Below, piece by piece: positions 51,314 through 60,083 of a DNA stretch of 64,000 nucleotides. Position 1 is the first letter of the stretch, and every line of letters begins with the position of its first letter. Made by a program: the position numbers and the translations under genes. This DNA comes from Natronolimnobius sp. AArcel1 (GTDB lineage Archaea; Halobacteriota; Halobacteria; Halobacteriales; Natrialbaceae). Under the pieces are notes generated by a model, which saw only the letters and a program-made list of their open reading frames with translations, did not search any database and had not been told where the DNA came from. The stretch lies in NCBI RefSeq assembly GCF_011043775.1, contig NZ_JAAKXY010000003.1:434001-498000 (forward strand). Reading direction: 5' to 3'.

Positions 51314-51792
51314 TAGTTGTCGTCCTCCGTTTCTTCGTCGATCTCTTCGACGACGATCTCGACATCGACCTGTGGCGTGTTCCACGCCGAGGCACGCCCC
51401 ATCGCACGGGGCTTGCGACCGACCGATTCGCCGACCTTGTGGGCGGCGACGTGGACGATCTCCATTGCAGAGCCATCAAAGCCCTGCTGGTCCGCGTTAG
51501 CCTCGACGTTCTCGAGCAGGTCAAGGAACTCGCCCGAGACCTTCTCGGGATACTTGCCGGCGTCCCAGCCCTCGATGTCCGAGCGGTGACCCGCGCCGGA
51601 GTTGTGGGACTTGAACGGAACGGACTGTTCCTCGTCGATGACGTCCTGAAGGTACGCCTGTGCGTCCGCAACGGTGCGGCCTTTGATTGCACGGGCGACT
51701 TCCTTGCTGTGCTTGTTGCTCATGTGACGCTCCCGAAGCATCGCTTTCGCGGTCTTGTCGGGGTCGGCGTCGACTGAGTAGTTGATTCCCAT
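51313..51792 (-). CDS. rpl22: Ribosomal protein uL22
   Basis: 159 residues. MGINYSVDADPDKTAKAMLR, then VARAIKGRTVADAQAYLQDV and KVGESVGRKPRAMGRASAWN are archaeal L22 text. It lines the peptide exit tunnel. Starts 7 bases after rps19. Confidence 0.97.
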   Translation of the reverse strand: MGINYSVDADPDKTAKAMLRERHMSNKHSKEVARAIKGRTVADAQAYLQDVIDEEQSVPFKSHNSGAGHRSDIEGWDAGKYPEKVSGEFLDLLENVEANADQQGFDGSAMEIVHVAAHKVGESVGRKPRAMGRASAWNTPQVDVEIVVEEIDEETEDDN

Positions 51793-51799
51793 ACGATGA

Positions 51800-52225
51800 T
51801 CACTTCAGTGGGACGAACTTCGACGATCGAGTTGCACCGATACCAGCCTGTCCGTGCTCGACGGAGTTACGGGTCAGCTGGAACTCTCCGAGATAGTGGC
51901 CGATCATCTCGGGGTCGATGCGAACACGCTCGAACGACTGTCCGTTGTAGACCTCGAAGGTCAGTCCAACGAACTCCGGCAGCACCGGCATATCGCGCAG
52001 GTGCGTTCGGATCGGCGCGTTCGCCGTTTCCTCTTCGCCTTTGCCGCGAGCCTTCTCGAGAAGCTTTTGCTTCTCAACAGAGAGACCGCGGTTGACACTT
52101 CGCCGCTGACGTGCGGGCAACAGTTCTGCGACTTCCTCGAGCTCCAGATCCTGCAGCTCCTCAAGCGTGTGACCGCGGTAGGTGAAGTCTTCACCTTCAC
52201 GGCCGGTTCGGTACTCCTGACTCAT
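51800..52225 (-). CDS. rps19: Ribosomal protein uS19
   Basis: 141 residues. [20 protein letters not shown] forms the N-terminal part, and VEVYNGQ-type text [20 protein letters not shown] plus [20 protein letters not shown] the S19 core. Overlaps rpl2 by 4 bases. Confidence 0.97.
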   Translation of the reverse strand: MSQEYRTGREGEDFTYRGHTLEELQDLELEEVAELLPARQRRSVNRGLSVEKQKLLEKARGKGEEETANAPIRTHLRDMPVLPEFVGLTFEVYNGQSFERVRIDPEMIGHYLGEFQLTRNSVEHGQAGIGATRSSKFVPLK

Positions 52226-52944
52226 TTGTTTCCACCTCGGCCGGTACGGCGCGAGGAAATGTCACCGACCTTCCGTCCTGGCGGGGCATCCCGCGAGACG
52301 GACTTCGGCTTTCCGGGGTGCTGTCGGCCACCGCCACCGAATGGGTGGTCAACGGCGTTCATCGCAACACCACGAACGCGAGGCCACTTGGACCCGCGTG
52401 CGCGCATCTTGTGATACTTGTTCCCTGCTTTAACCATTGGCTTCTCAGTGCGACCGCCACCGGCGACAACGCCGATGGTGGCTCGACACTGTGGATCGAG
52501 GCGCTTGACCTCGCCACTTGGAAGCTGGACAACCGCAGCCGAGCGGTCGTGGGTGATTAGGTCTGCGTTGGTCCCCCCGGCACGGGCGAACTTCCCGCCG
52601 TCGCCTGGGTTGGACTCAACGTTACAGACCGGAACCCCTTCTGGGATCTCTGCGAGGGGAAGCGTGTTCCCCGGCTTGATCTCAGCAGAAACTCCGACCT
52701 GAATCTCCTCGCCAACGGTGACGCCTTCGGGAACGAGAACGAGACGCTGTTCGCCATCCTCGAACTCGATAGCTGCGATCGGCGCGGATCGAGCAGGGTC
52801 GTGTTCGATATCGACGACCGTCCCGCGGACGATATCGTCGTCTTCGGTCTTCTTGTGGTCGAGTTTCGCCTTGTATCGGTGCGACGGGGCACGGAACGTG
52901 GAGGTACCGCGACCGCGTCGTTGTCCGAGAATACGTCGTCCCAT
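52222..52944 (-). CDS. rpl2: Ribosomal protein uL2
   Basis: 240 residues. The peptidyl-transferase-proximal region is [20 protein letters not shown] with the conserved His. [20 protein letters not shown] and [20 protein letters not shown] are also typical. Two bases separate it from rpl23. Confidence 0.98.
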   Translation of the reverse strand: MGRRILGQRRGRGTSTFRAPSHRYKAKLDHKKTEDDDIVRGTVVDIEHDPARSAPIAAIEFEDGEQRLVLVPEGVTVGEEIQVGVSAEIKPGNTLPLAEIPEGVPVCNVESNPGDGGKFARAGGTNADLITHDRSAAVVQLPSGEVKRLDPQCRATIGVVAGGGRTEKPMVKAGNKYHKMRARGSKWPRVRGVAMNAVDHPFGGGGRQHPGKPKSVSRDAPPGRKVGDISSRRTGRGGNK

Positions 52945-52946
52945 TC

Positions 52947-53201
52947 TCAGAACACCCCGATTCGAGAGGCGACTTCCTGCGCGTCGTCCTCTTCAGCGAG
53001 TTTGATGATTGCTTTCTTCTTGCCTTTCATCGTTACCTGCGTGTTGATGTCGTCGACCGTGACATCGAAGCGCGCCTCAACAATGTCCCGAATCTCGGGC
53101 TTGGAGGCATCTGGATTGCAAACGAACTGGAGCTTGTTCTCAAAGTCCATGTCGTTCATCGCCTTCTCGGTCACCAGTGGGTGCTCGATGATCGTGCTCA
53201 T
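52947..53201 (-). CDS. rpl23: Ribosomal protein uL23
   Basis: 84 residues. IIEHPLVTEKAMNDMDFENK and KPEIRDIVEARFDVTVDDIN, then TQVTMKGKKKAIIKLAEEDD, are L23. It is at the tunnel exit and docks SRP. Overlaps rpl4 by 4 bases. Confidence 0.97.
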   Translation of the reverse strand: MSTIIEHPLVTEKAMNDMDFENKLQFVCNPDASKPEIRDIVEARFDVTVDDINTQVTMKGKKKAIIKLAEEDDAQEVASRIGVF

Positions 53202-53950
53202 CGGTCTGCCACCTCCTCGAGTGCGCTTTCGGTCCAGACGGTGAGTCGACCTGGCTGTGCACCAGGTGCGAGGTCCTCAGTGTTGACCTCTGCAGCTGTC
53301 GTCACGTCGGCTCCAGCGAGGTTCCGAGCACCACGGGATGGGCCGGATTCGCTCGAGGTGACGAACAGAATCGACGTCGGCGTCTTGTACTTCCGGCCAC
53401 GGATCTTCCCCTGCCCGGCACGGACGCTTCGACCCTCGTCTGCACGCTCGATGTCGGCGTCGAGGCCTGCTGCCTCGAGGAAGGAGACGACCTCCTTCGT
53501 TTTGACGAGGTCTTCGAACTCGTCGGAAACGACGACTGGAATCTCAGCGTCATCGTCGAACTGGTGTCCGCGCTCGGCGACGAGTTCAGCATCCGTCGTC
53601 GCGGCGATTGCGCTGCGGGTGGCCAGTTTTCGTGTTTTCGTGTTGATCGATTCGCCCTGGTCTTTCTCGGCTTTTGGCGGGTGTGCCTTGCGCCCCTTGA
53701 TCGTCTGGGGAACACGGCGACCGCGTCCGTCCTGTCGAGGGACGTGGGCCATACCGCGGCCACTACCGAACGATTCGGCTGGCGTTCGCATGCCAGCGAA
53801 CTCGTCGGCACCGTAGTCCTGCTTTCGGTTAGCCTGGGCAGCGCGCACGGCGCGGGCGATCAAGTCCGGGCGGTACTGGGTCTCGAAGACCGCCGGGAGG
53901 TCGACCGAACCCGCGTCGGAGCCGTCCAGGTCGCGTACTGTTGCTTCCAT
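53198..53950 (-). CDS. rpl4: Ribosomal protein uL4
   Basis: 250 residues. The tunnel-lining loop AGMRTPAESFGSGRGMAHVP and RRVPQTIKGRKAHPPKAEKD identify archaeal uL4. Three bases after rpl3. Confidence 0.97.
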   Translation of the reverse strand: MEATVRDLDGSDAGSVDLPAVFETQYRPDLIARAVRAAQANRKQDYGADEFAGMRTPAESFGSGRGMAHVPRQDGRGRRVPQTIKGRKAHPPKAEKDQGESINTKTRKLATRSAIAATTDAELVAERGHQFDDDAEIPVVVSDEFEDLVKTKEVVSFLEAAGLDADIERADEGRSVRAGQGKIRGRKYKTPTSILFVTSSESGPSRGARNLAGADVTTAAEVNTEDLAPGAQPGRLTVWTESALEEVADR

Positions 53951-53953
53951 GTG

Positions 53954-54976
53954 TTATCCCTGGTTAGATGCGGTGGAGACGTACCGAACCTCTGGGTCGA
54001 GGCGTGGCTGGTCTCCAGGTCGGATCGCCGGGCGGAAGCGCACGAGGCGCTTGTTTGGCCCGGGGAGCGAGCCCTTAATCAACGCGTGCGGGCCGTCGAC
54101 TTCGCCGTAGTTGACGAAGCCGCCGTCGACCGTCGCGTCTGTGCCCTCGCCGATGTCGACGAGGCGCTTGTTCAGTTCCGTCCGCTGGTGGTAGCCCATC
54201 TGTCCCTGCTGTGGGACCGTCGAGCGAACACGGGACGGGTTCCATGGGCCAAGGTTCCCGATGCGGCGGCGCCATCCCTGCCGGGCGTGCTTGCCCTTTC
54301 GTTTCTGGACGCCCCATCGCTTGACGGGACCTTGGGTACCCTTACCTTTCGTGACGCCGCTTGCGTCGACATACTCGCCGGCGCGGAACACGTCGTTCAT
54401 GACGTGCTCGCCACCGTCGTCCTCGAGCAGCTCGAGGGCGTAGTCGACGCGGTCGGACACTGAGCCACCGCCAACGCGCGTCTCCATCACGTCCGGTTTC
54501 TTCTTCGGCATCGAGGGAAGGTCCCCCGGAACCGTATGCGTGATGACGCGGACGTCGTCAACGCGACCTTCCTCGAGAAGGCCACGGAGTTCGTCTGCGG
54601 ATGCGTCGGTATCGTAGTCGTCACCGGGAACGTCAAGAACACGATCGAGTTCAGAAACGAACTCGTCGGTCCAGACTTCGGTGACGGGCTGTTTTCCGTA
54701 CGGCGTGTCTTCGTACGCACGCAGAGCAACGGCGCGCATAGGCGGCGTCTCCACGATCGTAACAGGGACGGTCTGTTCCATCCCTTCGGTCGGCGAGTTC
54801 GCTTTGTCGTCGACCATTACGACGTGGGTCATGCCGGCCTTATAGCCCGCGAAACCCTGGAGCGTCGGCTGTCCGTCGTCTTCCGGCCACGAATTGAAGC
54901 GTGGGACCTCGCTGGTCGCACGCTTTCGTGGGCCGAAACCGAGTGAGCCTTTGCGTGGTGAATTTGCTTGTGGCAT
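53954..54976 (-). CDS. rpl3: Ribosomal protein uL3
   Basis: 340 residues. RKGSLGFGPRKRATSEVPRF at the start, QGFAGYKAGMTHVVMVDDKA, and the conserved KGTQGPVKRWGVQKRKGKHA loop near the peptidyl-transferase centre mark uL3. First ribosomal gene of the operon, 4 bases after the methyltransferase. Confidence 0.98.
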   Translation of the reverse strand: MPQANSPRKGSLGFGPRKRATSEVPRFNSWPEDDGQPTLQGFAGYKAGMTHVVMVDDKANSPTEGMEQTVPVTIVETPPMRAVALRAYEDTPYGKQPVTEVWTDEFVSELDRVLDVPGDDYDTDASADELRGLLEEGRVDDVRVITHTVPGDLPSMPKKKPDVMETRVGGGSVSDRVDYALELLEDDGGEHVMNDVFRAGEYVDASGVTKGKGTQGPVKRWGVQKRKGKHARQGWRRRIGNLGPWNPSRVRSTVPQQGQMGYHQRTELNKRLVDIGEGTDATVDGGFVNYGEVDGPHALIKGSLPGPNKRLVRFRPAIRPGDQPRLDPEVRYVSTASNQG

Positions 54977-54980
54977 TCTA

Positions 54981-55856
54981 TCACTCTTGCAGTGAGAGGG
55001 GAGCGAGGGTGGCGAACAGAGCCTCCTCCGTTCGCACCACCTTGCTGCCCTGGTTCGGAACCGTATTCAGCCAGAGATCGAACCCTAGATCGGTGGGTTC
55101 GACGTCGACTCTGTCATCCACGGCAGCTGCGTCGTACGCAGCTACGATCTCGGATGCCTCGATTCCGAGGATTTCCGGCAGCCCTCTCTCGGGCGCACCG
55201 AACGCAACGGTCATCCCATTGCGGTCAACGCGTCCGGCCAGCGTCTCGAGTCGCCCCACGGTAAGTTCCGCACCATGGCGAGACGACGCGATACAAACGC
55301 CAGCGTCCTCACGGCCGAGAGCTGTCGAAAGGTCCGTCCGCTCGACGCTAAGCCCCGGTAGGGGGCCGTCGACGAGTTTCGCCCGGACCGGTCGTCGCGA
55401 AGAGATCCTGACGGTCACGCGCTCCCCCTCGGCGACCTCCATCGATGGAGGTGTGTTGAGGGAGATCGGGTGTTGCAGTCCGCAATTGACCCGGACGCGC
55501 CCTTCAGGTCCGACCTCGGTCACGATTCCTTGTCTTGTCGACCCCGAACCGTTCGATTCGGAGCCGGTCTGTGACACCGCGCGCAGCGGTGGCAAGACGC
55601 CGACGTACTCTAGTTCGTCTCGCATCCCCCATGCCTCGTTGCGGAGGTATGGTGGGGTTGCGGCGTACCGCAGAACGGTACTGACGAACCCATCATCGAA
55701 TCGCCCAGTTTCGCCATCCCGATCTGGGTAGACGATGAGGCGATCTGCCCGGAAGATTGTCGCCGCGCGGGCGACGTATCCGAGTTTACGAGTTGCCTCG
55801 CGTTTGTCCTCGGCTTCACGGGTGAGCGACGACGGCACGAGTACGCTAACGGTCAT
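54981..55856 (-). CDS. SPOUT-family RNA methyltransferase (C9orf114/SPOUT1-like)
   Basis: 291 residues. The N-terminal SVLVPSSLTREAEDKREATR and the RADRLIVYPDRDG strand, then RYAATPPYLRNEAWGMRDEL, fit this archaeal family. An OB-like insertion (GIVTEVGPEGRVRVNCGLQH) follows. The knot includes GMTVAFGAPERGLPEILGIE and the C-terminal LNTVPNQGSKVVRTEEALFA. The target is probably an rRNA base. It is the usual leader gene of the S10 operon in haloarchaea, as I recall it. Confidence 0.9.
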   Translation of the reverse strand: MTVSVLVPSSLTREAEDKREATRKLGYVARAATIFRADRLIVYPDRDGETGRFDDGFVSTVLRYAATPPYLRNEAWGMRDELEYVGVLPPLRAVSQTGSESNGSGSTRQGIVTEVGPEGRVRVNCGLQHPISLNTPPSMEVAEGERVTVRISSRRPVRAKLVDGPLPGLSVERTDLSTALGREDAGVCIASSRHGAELTVGRLETLAGRVDRNGMTVAFGAPERGLPEILGIEASEIVAAYDAAAVDDRVDVEPTDLGFDLWLNTVPNQGSKVVRTEEALFATLAPLSLQE

Positions 55857-55912
55857 GCCGAAACGCTTCGGCGCCGCGTCACTAGACTGTAGCGTTTTGT
55901 TGCGGTCAGGGT

Positions 55913-55920
55913 CTTAAAAG
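55913..55920 (-). promoter_or_regulatory. Candidate promoter of the ribosomal operon
   Basis: CTTTTAAG on the minus strand, about 57 bases before the start of the methyltransferase gene. It implies a 5' leader of roughly 30 bases. No second strong TATA-like site is seen before rpl3, so one promoter may serve the whole 13-kb operon. Confidence 0.5.
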
Positions 55921-56159
55921 GATAGCGGATTCGATTACGGCTGTGACGCTCTCACACCCTCGAATTCGTGTGTTACAGACACACACTCTCAACAGCTGAT
56001 AACTTAGTGACAGCTACTCGAGAACGCAGTGTTTTTTGCCGGTTTACCCACTCGAGCGAGGGTGACCTCGAGCAGTGTCCACCGTGTTGCCGTGTGGCGA
56101 TGCTGGAACGATTCGTAGGCCTTATATATCCACCCGGCAGTAGGTATGAATGCAACAGG
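55921..56159. other. Intergenic stretch before tRNA-Gly
   Basis: About 240 bases between the ribosomal operon promoter and the tRNA. CTTATATAT at 56121-56129 is a well-placed TATA box for the tRNA at 56160. No ORF supported. Confidence 0.5.
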
Positions 56160-56230
56160 GCGCTGGTAGTGTAGTGGTATCACGTGACCTTGCCATGGTC
56201 ACAACCTGGGTTCAAATCCCAGCCAGCGCA
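56160..56230 (+). tRNA. tRNA-Gly (GCC)
   Basis: The acceptor GCGCTGG pairs with CCAGCGC, discriminator A. Anticodon stem TGACC/GGTCA encloses TTGCCAT, anticodon GCC. The T arm is CTGGG-TTCAAAT-CCCAG. No CCA is encoded. Its 3' 21 bases are repeated downstream at 56371 and, imperfectly, at 56515. Confidence 0.96.
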
Positions 56231-56534
56231 CTTCTACGACGAACAACTTCGACGAGCACCGCGTAGCGTGTGCTCGTCATCCGTGAGTCGTGATGTCGCA
56301 CTGGATTTGAACGAGAGAAGTCACAGCCCGGGAGCGAAGCGTAGCGAGCACCCCGGAATGTCTTCGCGTTGTTCAAATCCCAGCCAGCGCATTTCTCCGA
56401 ATACAACTCCGCGAGCACTGCGTAGCAGTGCGAGTATCCATATTCGGAGACATCGTTCCTGGATTTGAATCAGACTGAGGTTCTGCGAGCACCGCGAGCA
56501 GGTTCTCAGGCGTGGTTCTAATCCCAGCCAGCGC
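56231..56534 (+). repeat. Two diverged tandem units carrying copies of the tRNA-Gly 3' end
   Basis: GTTCAAATCCCAGCCAGCGC(A) of the tRNA (56210-56230) recurs exactly at 56371-56391. It recurs again as GGTTCTAATCCCAGCCAGCG at 56514-56533. The units between (about 160 and 143 bases) share order and motifs: CAACTxCG, CGAGCAC, GCGTAGC, ATCC and CTGGATTTGAA. The last is an inverted partial copy of the T-loop. They look like serial attachment-site scars. Confidence 0.75.
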
Positions 56535-56592
56535 GTTTTACTGAACACTACATCCTCGAGCAATCGGAGACCCTGTCTCGAGAATCCTCCAA

Positions 56593-57003
56593 TCAAAGCT
56601 CTTTCTCGAGGACATAGCCCCACTTGTCGTATTCACGGGCAGTGTAGTACTGATGTTCCTGCGATTTGGCTAGTGGCGAGGCCAGTCCAATGACATCGCA
56701 CTCGTTCGACGACGCCCACTCCTCAACGTATTCCAAGAGCGCAGTACCGTAGCCCTCACCTCGAGAGGGTTCGTCGACGACGAAATCGTAGAGCCAAGCG
56801 TGACGAGTGTGATGCAGAAAATCGTCGATTCGGACCCCGGCGACAGCGATCAGTTCGCCGTCGACGAAACCGCCGATGAGCGTGTACGCCTCCTGAGCCG
56901 TCCACGCCATGATCTCCGCTGGGGACTTATCGGTCCACAACTGCTGGAGAATCGGGACTGCCAACCGCCGGTCAGCGTCACTCGAGAGCGCTCGAATATC
57001 CAT
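56593..57003 (-). CDS. GNAT-family N-acetyltransferase
   Basis: 136 residues. The acetyl-CoA loop is RGEGYGTALLEYVEEWA at about 84-100, preceded by the strand HAWLYDFVVDEPS and followed by NECDVIGLASPLAKSQEHQYYT. The acceptor is unknown. It lies next to the tRNA-derived repeats with its 3' end toward them. Confidence 0.85.
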   Translation of the reverse strand: MDIRALSSDADRRLAVPILQQLWTDKSPAEIMAWTAQEAYTLIGGFVDGELIAVAGVRIDDFLHHTRHAWLYDFVVDEPSRGEGYGTALLEYVEEWASSNECDVIGLASPLAKSQEHQYYTAREYDKWGYVLEKEL

Positions 57004-57125
57004 GTGCGGAGACTGTTAGACCACTCACAAATTTGTATCGGAGAACCGGATGAAAGAGACGGTCACCGGTTCGCCACAGTGTTAGCCGGGCAACGACTTT
57101 GATCCTCGAGCGAGAACACCAGCGT

Positions 57126-57302
57126 ATGTTCCGCTGTTTCCTCGCCCGCGTGCGCGAATGGGTGTCCGTAGCGGACCCAGAGGAGCGCATCGACGGCTCC
57201 GGCGAGGCAATCGTCTCACCGCAGCATCGCCGCTCGCTCGAGGCGGAGTGGGAGCTCAAGCGACTGAGCGAGTATGCGGAAGATCGCAACAGGGAACAGT
57301 AA
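57126..57302 (+). CDS. Small hypothetical protein
   Basis: 58 residues from the ATG at 57126. It is charged and helical, with EAEWELKRLSEYAEDRNREQ at the end and an N-terminal MFRCFLARVREWVSV. A short gap separates it from the divergent GNAT gene. It could be real but carries no recognisable family. Confidence 0.45.
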   Translation: MFRCFLARVREWVSVADPEERIDGSGEAIVSPQHRRSLEAEWELKRLSEYAEDRNREQ

Positions 57303-57483
57303 GGGCTAGAAACGACAGATTTGGGTTGAGAGGCGTGTTCTCGAGGCGATTTCCGAGTCCGATAGCAGTGTCGACCAGTCCGAAAGTCCGTATTTCACGA
57401 ATGTAAACCAATATGGGTGGCGAGCTACTTTTATAGCATGAATTACTATGTGGCAATAGACGATTGACCGACGAGAGATAGCA

Positions 57484-57843
57484 ATGCAAACGGAAACCTC
57501 ACCTGACACAGAGACGGACGAGCTGCAATATGACCAGACCAACGACCGATACGTCTTCCACCACGACGTCGATGGAACGGCGACGATAACGACGACTATC
57601 GTCCACGCGCTCGCCTCAATTGCGGAGACCGATGTCTCCCAGGGAGAGTTCTCGCTCTACGATAGCATCGACCCCGACGCGCTTGACCGACTCTTCCGCC
57701 CGAAAGCAGACGGCACCGAGCGATCCGGCGGCCACGTCGCGTTTACTGCCCTCGAGCACGAGGTGTTCGTGTACGCGAACGGCGACGTCATCATCTACCC
57801 GCCCGCAGAGACCACTCAGGGTCGGCACCGGCCGTCAGCGTAA
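57484..57843 (+). CDS. HalOD1 output domain protein
   Basis: 119 residues. The domain text is TTTIVHALASIAETDVSQGE, then LYDSIDPDALDRLF and VAFTALEHEVFVYANGDVII, all standard for HalOD1. This haloarchaeal domain is usually an output module of signalling; here it stands alone. TTTTATAG at about 57428 is a possible promoter. Confidence 0.85.
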   Translation: MQTETSPDTETDELQYDQTNDRYVFHHDVDGTATITTTIVHALASIAETDVSQGEFSLYDSIDPDALDRLFRPKADGTERSGGHVAFTALEHEVFVYANGDVIIYPPAETTQGRHRPSA

Positions 57844-57962
57844 GAGCCACCCCGAATCTGTCCGTCCGTCCCGGCTTTTCTCTGTTGTTAGTACTCGAGA
57901 GCGTGCAATCGACAGTAGCGACAGCCCTCGAGTTTAGGTAGGTCCCGTCCATCGGAGTAGGT

Positions 57963-58274
57963 ATGACGGTCATTGCACTGTTGAGCGTCGCACCGGTCAT
58001 CGAAGACAGCATGGCGTCGGAAGTTGCCAAGGCAGTCGACGCACTCGAGGAGTACAATGTGACCTACGAGACGAACCCAATGGGGACGGTGATTGAAGCG
58101 GACGAGATTGGCGAACTGTTTGCAGCAGCCCAAGCAGCCCACGAGGCGGTCGACGGCGACCGCGTGAGTACGGTGTTAAAAATCGACGACAAACGCGGTC
58201 GCGAACAGTCGGCCGACCAGAAAGTCGACGCCGTCGAAGCGGCCTTGGGACGACCTGCCCACAGCGACGAGTAA
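57963..58274 (+). CDS. MTH1187/YkoF-type thiamine-binding family protein
   Basis: 103 residues. VIALLSVAPVIEDSMASEVA, VTYETNPMGTVIEADEIGEL and RVSTVLKIDDKRGREQS match the ferredoxin-like fold MTH1187 family. Members bind thiamine-like ligands; the role here is uncertain. Confidence 0.85.
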   Translation: MTVIALLSVAPVIEDSMASEVAKAVDALEEYNVTYETNPMGTVIEADEIGELFAAAQAAHEAVDGDRVSTVLKIDDKRGREQSADQKVDAVEAALGRPAHSDE

Positions 58275-58319
58275 GAGCGCGAGCACAACGCTCACTTCCC
58301 TCGAGCACAAAGCGCTCGT

Positions 58320-58529
58320 ATGGAACAGACCACACTCGAGGTCACCGACATGTCCTGTAGCGGCTGTGAGCAGAACGTTACTGAGGCACTCGAGGCGCTT
58401 TCTGGCGTCGCATCCGCGCGAGCAAGCCACGAGGACAACGAGGTTCGCGTCGACCACAGTGAGGAGACGATCGACGAGGCGACGATCGCGTCGACGATTA
58501 CCGATGCCGGCTACGAACCCACAGTCTGA
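58320..58529 (+). CDS. Heavy-metal-associated domain protein (CopZ-like copper chaperone)
   Basis: 69 residues. The metal-binding motif is VTDMSCSGCEQNVTEALEAL, a CxxC after Met-Ser. The fold ends with IASTITDAGYEP. It probably carries Cu(I) to a P-type ATPase; none is in the window. Confidence 0.9.
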   Translation: MEQTTLEVTDMSCSGCEQNVTEALEALSGVASARASHEDNEVRVDHSEETIDEATIASTITDAGYEPTV

Positions 58530-58643
58530 ACTGCCGCGAGCGGCTTCGATATCGAAGCCGAGACAGCCTGATTGGCGATCGGGTCAGACGCACGTCTGAC
58601 ACGAACTGACAAACTGTTTTACGCCGGAGGCTGAACGGAAGGT

Positions 58644-59582
58644 ATGGAAAGTCTCAATCGCATGGCGATCGAGTTGGTCGACGAGGCTCTCGACTATGCC
58701 GAGGAGCTCAGTATCGGCGGCTACGACCTTGAGAACGAGGCAACGGTTCTGGATTTCGGCCTCGAGTTCGATGGTGGCGTCGAGGCGGGACTCCTACTGA
58801 CGGAGATACAGACGGCCGGGTTGGCGACGCCGAGTCACGATCTCGAGACCATCAACGGAGTGTCGATTCCACACGTAGAACTGACGACGGACCACCCGGC
58901 ACTCTCGCTGCTATGCTCCCAGAAGGCTGGTTGGGAGCTGACCACCGAGGACTTCGAAGGGCTTGGCAGTGGCCCCGCACGGGCGCTCGTCGCCGAAGAA
59001 GAGGAGTTTCGTCGCGTTGGCTACACCGATGCGTTCGACCTGACCGCACTGGCAGTCGAAACAGATGCTGACCCAACCGAATCGGCCGCCGAGCAGGTCG
59101 CTGACCTGGCAGAAGTCGAAACAAGCAGCGTCTTTTTGCTCGCATATCCGACGGCTAGCCTCGTCGGCAGTATCACGAACGCTGCACGCGTCGCCGAACT
59201 CGCAACGTTCCGGCTGGTCGAACTCGGCTACGACCCGCTCGATATCGTCTCGGCAACTGGTCGTGGGCCGGTTGCACCGGTTGCCCCAGACGAACAAACA
59301 GCAATCGCGCGCACGAACGACGCAATCGCCTACGGCGGCACTGCACACGTGACCGTTCGTGAGGACGCCGATGCGGAGGTCTTCGAATCGGTGGCATCGA
59401 CGGCGGCAGAAGATCACGGTCGCCCGTTCGGCGAGGTCTTCGACGACCTCGAGTGGGACTTTTCGGAGGTTCCATCGGATCTGTTTGCGCCCGCGAAAGT
59501 GACGATCGATGTCCTCGGCGGGCCGACGTACTCCTACGGCGAGACCGACGAGGAACTGCTCGCGGAGTCATTCGGGCTGTAA
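58644..59582 (+). CDS. mch: Methenyltetrahydromethanopterin cyclohydrolase
   Basis: 312 residues. Family text includes MESLNRMAIELVDEALDYAE, LSLLCSQKAGWELTTEDFEG, GSGPARALVAEEEEF and AYPTASLVGSITNAARVAEL, with DPLDIVSATGRGPVAPVAPD near the middle. It hydrolyses the methenyl-C1 carrier; haloarchaea use it with a tetrahydrofolate- or methanopterin-like cofactor. It has no linked C1 genes here. Confidence 0.93.
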   Translation: MESLNRMAIELVDEALDYAEELSIGGYDLENEATVLDFGLEFDGGVEAGLLLTEIQTAGLATPSHDLETINGVSIPHVELTTDHPALSLLCSQKAGWELTTEDFEGLGSGPARALVAEEEEFRRVGYTDAFDLTALAVETDADPTESAAEQVADLAEVETSSVFLLAYPTASLVGSITNAARVAELATFRLVELGYDPLDIVSATGRGPVAPVAPDEQTAIARTNDAIAYGGTAHVTVREDADAEVFESVASTAAEDHGRPFGEVFDDLEWDFSEVPSDLFAPAKVTIDVLGGPTYSYGETDEELLAESFGL

Positions 59583-59689
59583 GCGCCAGGAGCGTCGTTC
59601 GTGAAATAGTACTGTTCCAACCCTCGACCGGGAGGAGAAATCAGACGACTGCTATCGATCTCACCGATCAGTTCAGGCTTGGACCGCCA

Positions 59690-59995
59690 CTAGCTCGAAT
59701 TGTCTGCAGTTTCAACGTAGTGGTCGATGAGCAGCGTGCCCGCTCGGACCAACACGTAGAGGCTCGCGGTGATCGCTGCAACTGGCACGACAACAGTCCA
59801 CAACCGGCTGGTTGCATTGAGGAGTTCAAATAGTGGGTGCAGCGGTCCGATGAAGGAATGTGAGAGTGCAATCACTAACTGAGAGAGGAATCTAACACTG
59901 GCGACAATGAGGGCCCAAACAGCGAAGAGTCCGAAAATAATCAGCGATTCGGTGAGCGCCCACCGAAAGCGAGCCTGTGGGGATTCAGGGAGCAT
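59690..59995 (-). CDS. Small membrane protein of unknown function
   Basis: 101 residues from the ATG at 59995; the longer frame has a poor N-terminus. It has three hydrophobic helices: ALTESLIIFGLFAVWALIVA, RFLSQLVIALSHSFIGPLHP and TVVVPVAAITASLYVLVRAG. The segment SRLWTVVVPV precedes the last one. No family recognised. Convergent with mch. Confidence 0.6.
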   Translation of the reverse strand: MLPESPQARFRWALTESLIIFGLFAVWALIVASVRFLSQLVIALSHSFIGPLHPLFELLNATSRLWTVVVPVAAITASLYVLVRAGTLLIDHYVETADNSS

Positions 59996-60083
59996 TAGCC
60001 AGTGAACTATCACTCTCGAGTAAAGTCTTATCGAACTGATTTGTCTAGCACACGGTGCCGGAGAGGCCAATGGGTGTCGACGG

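Noticed and set aside
50342-51316. Long plus-strand frame opposite rps3
   Set aside because: Its sequence is the complement of an acidic, codon-biased gene. The protein is implausible, and rps3 with KH motifs is certain on the minus strand.
56321-56623. Minus-strand 100-residue frame over the tRNA-derived repeats
   Set aside because: It is a translation of the repeated tRNA 3' ends and spacers, with repeated RWLGxE text, and has no coding signature.
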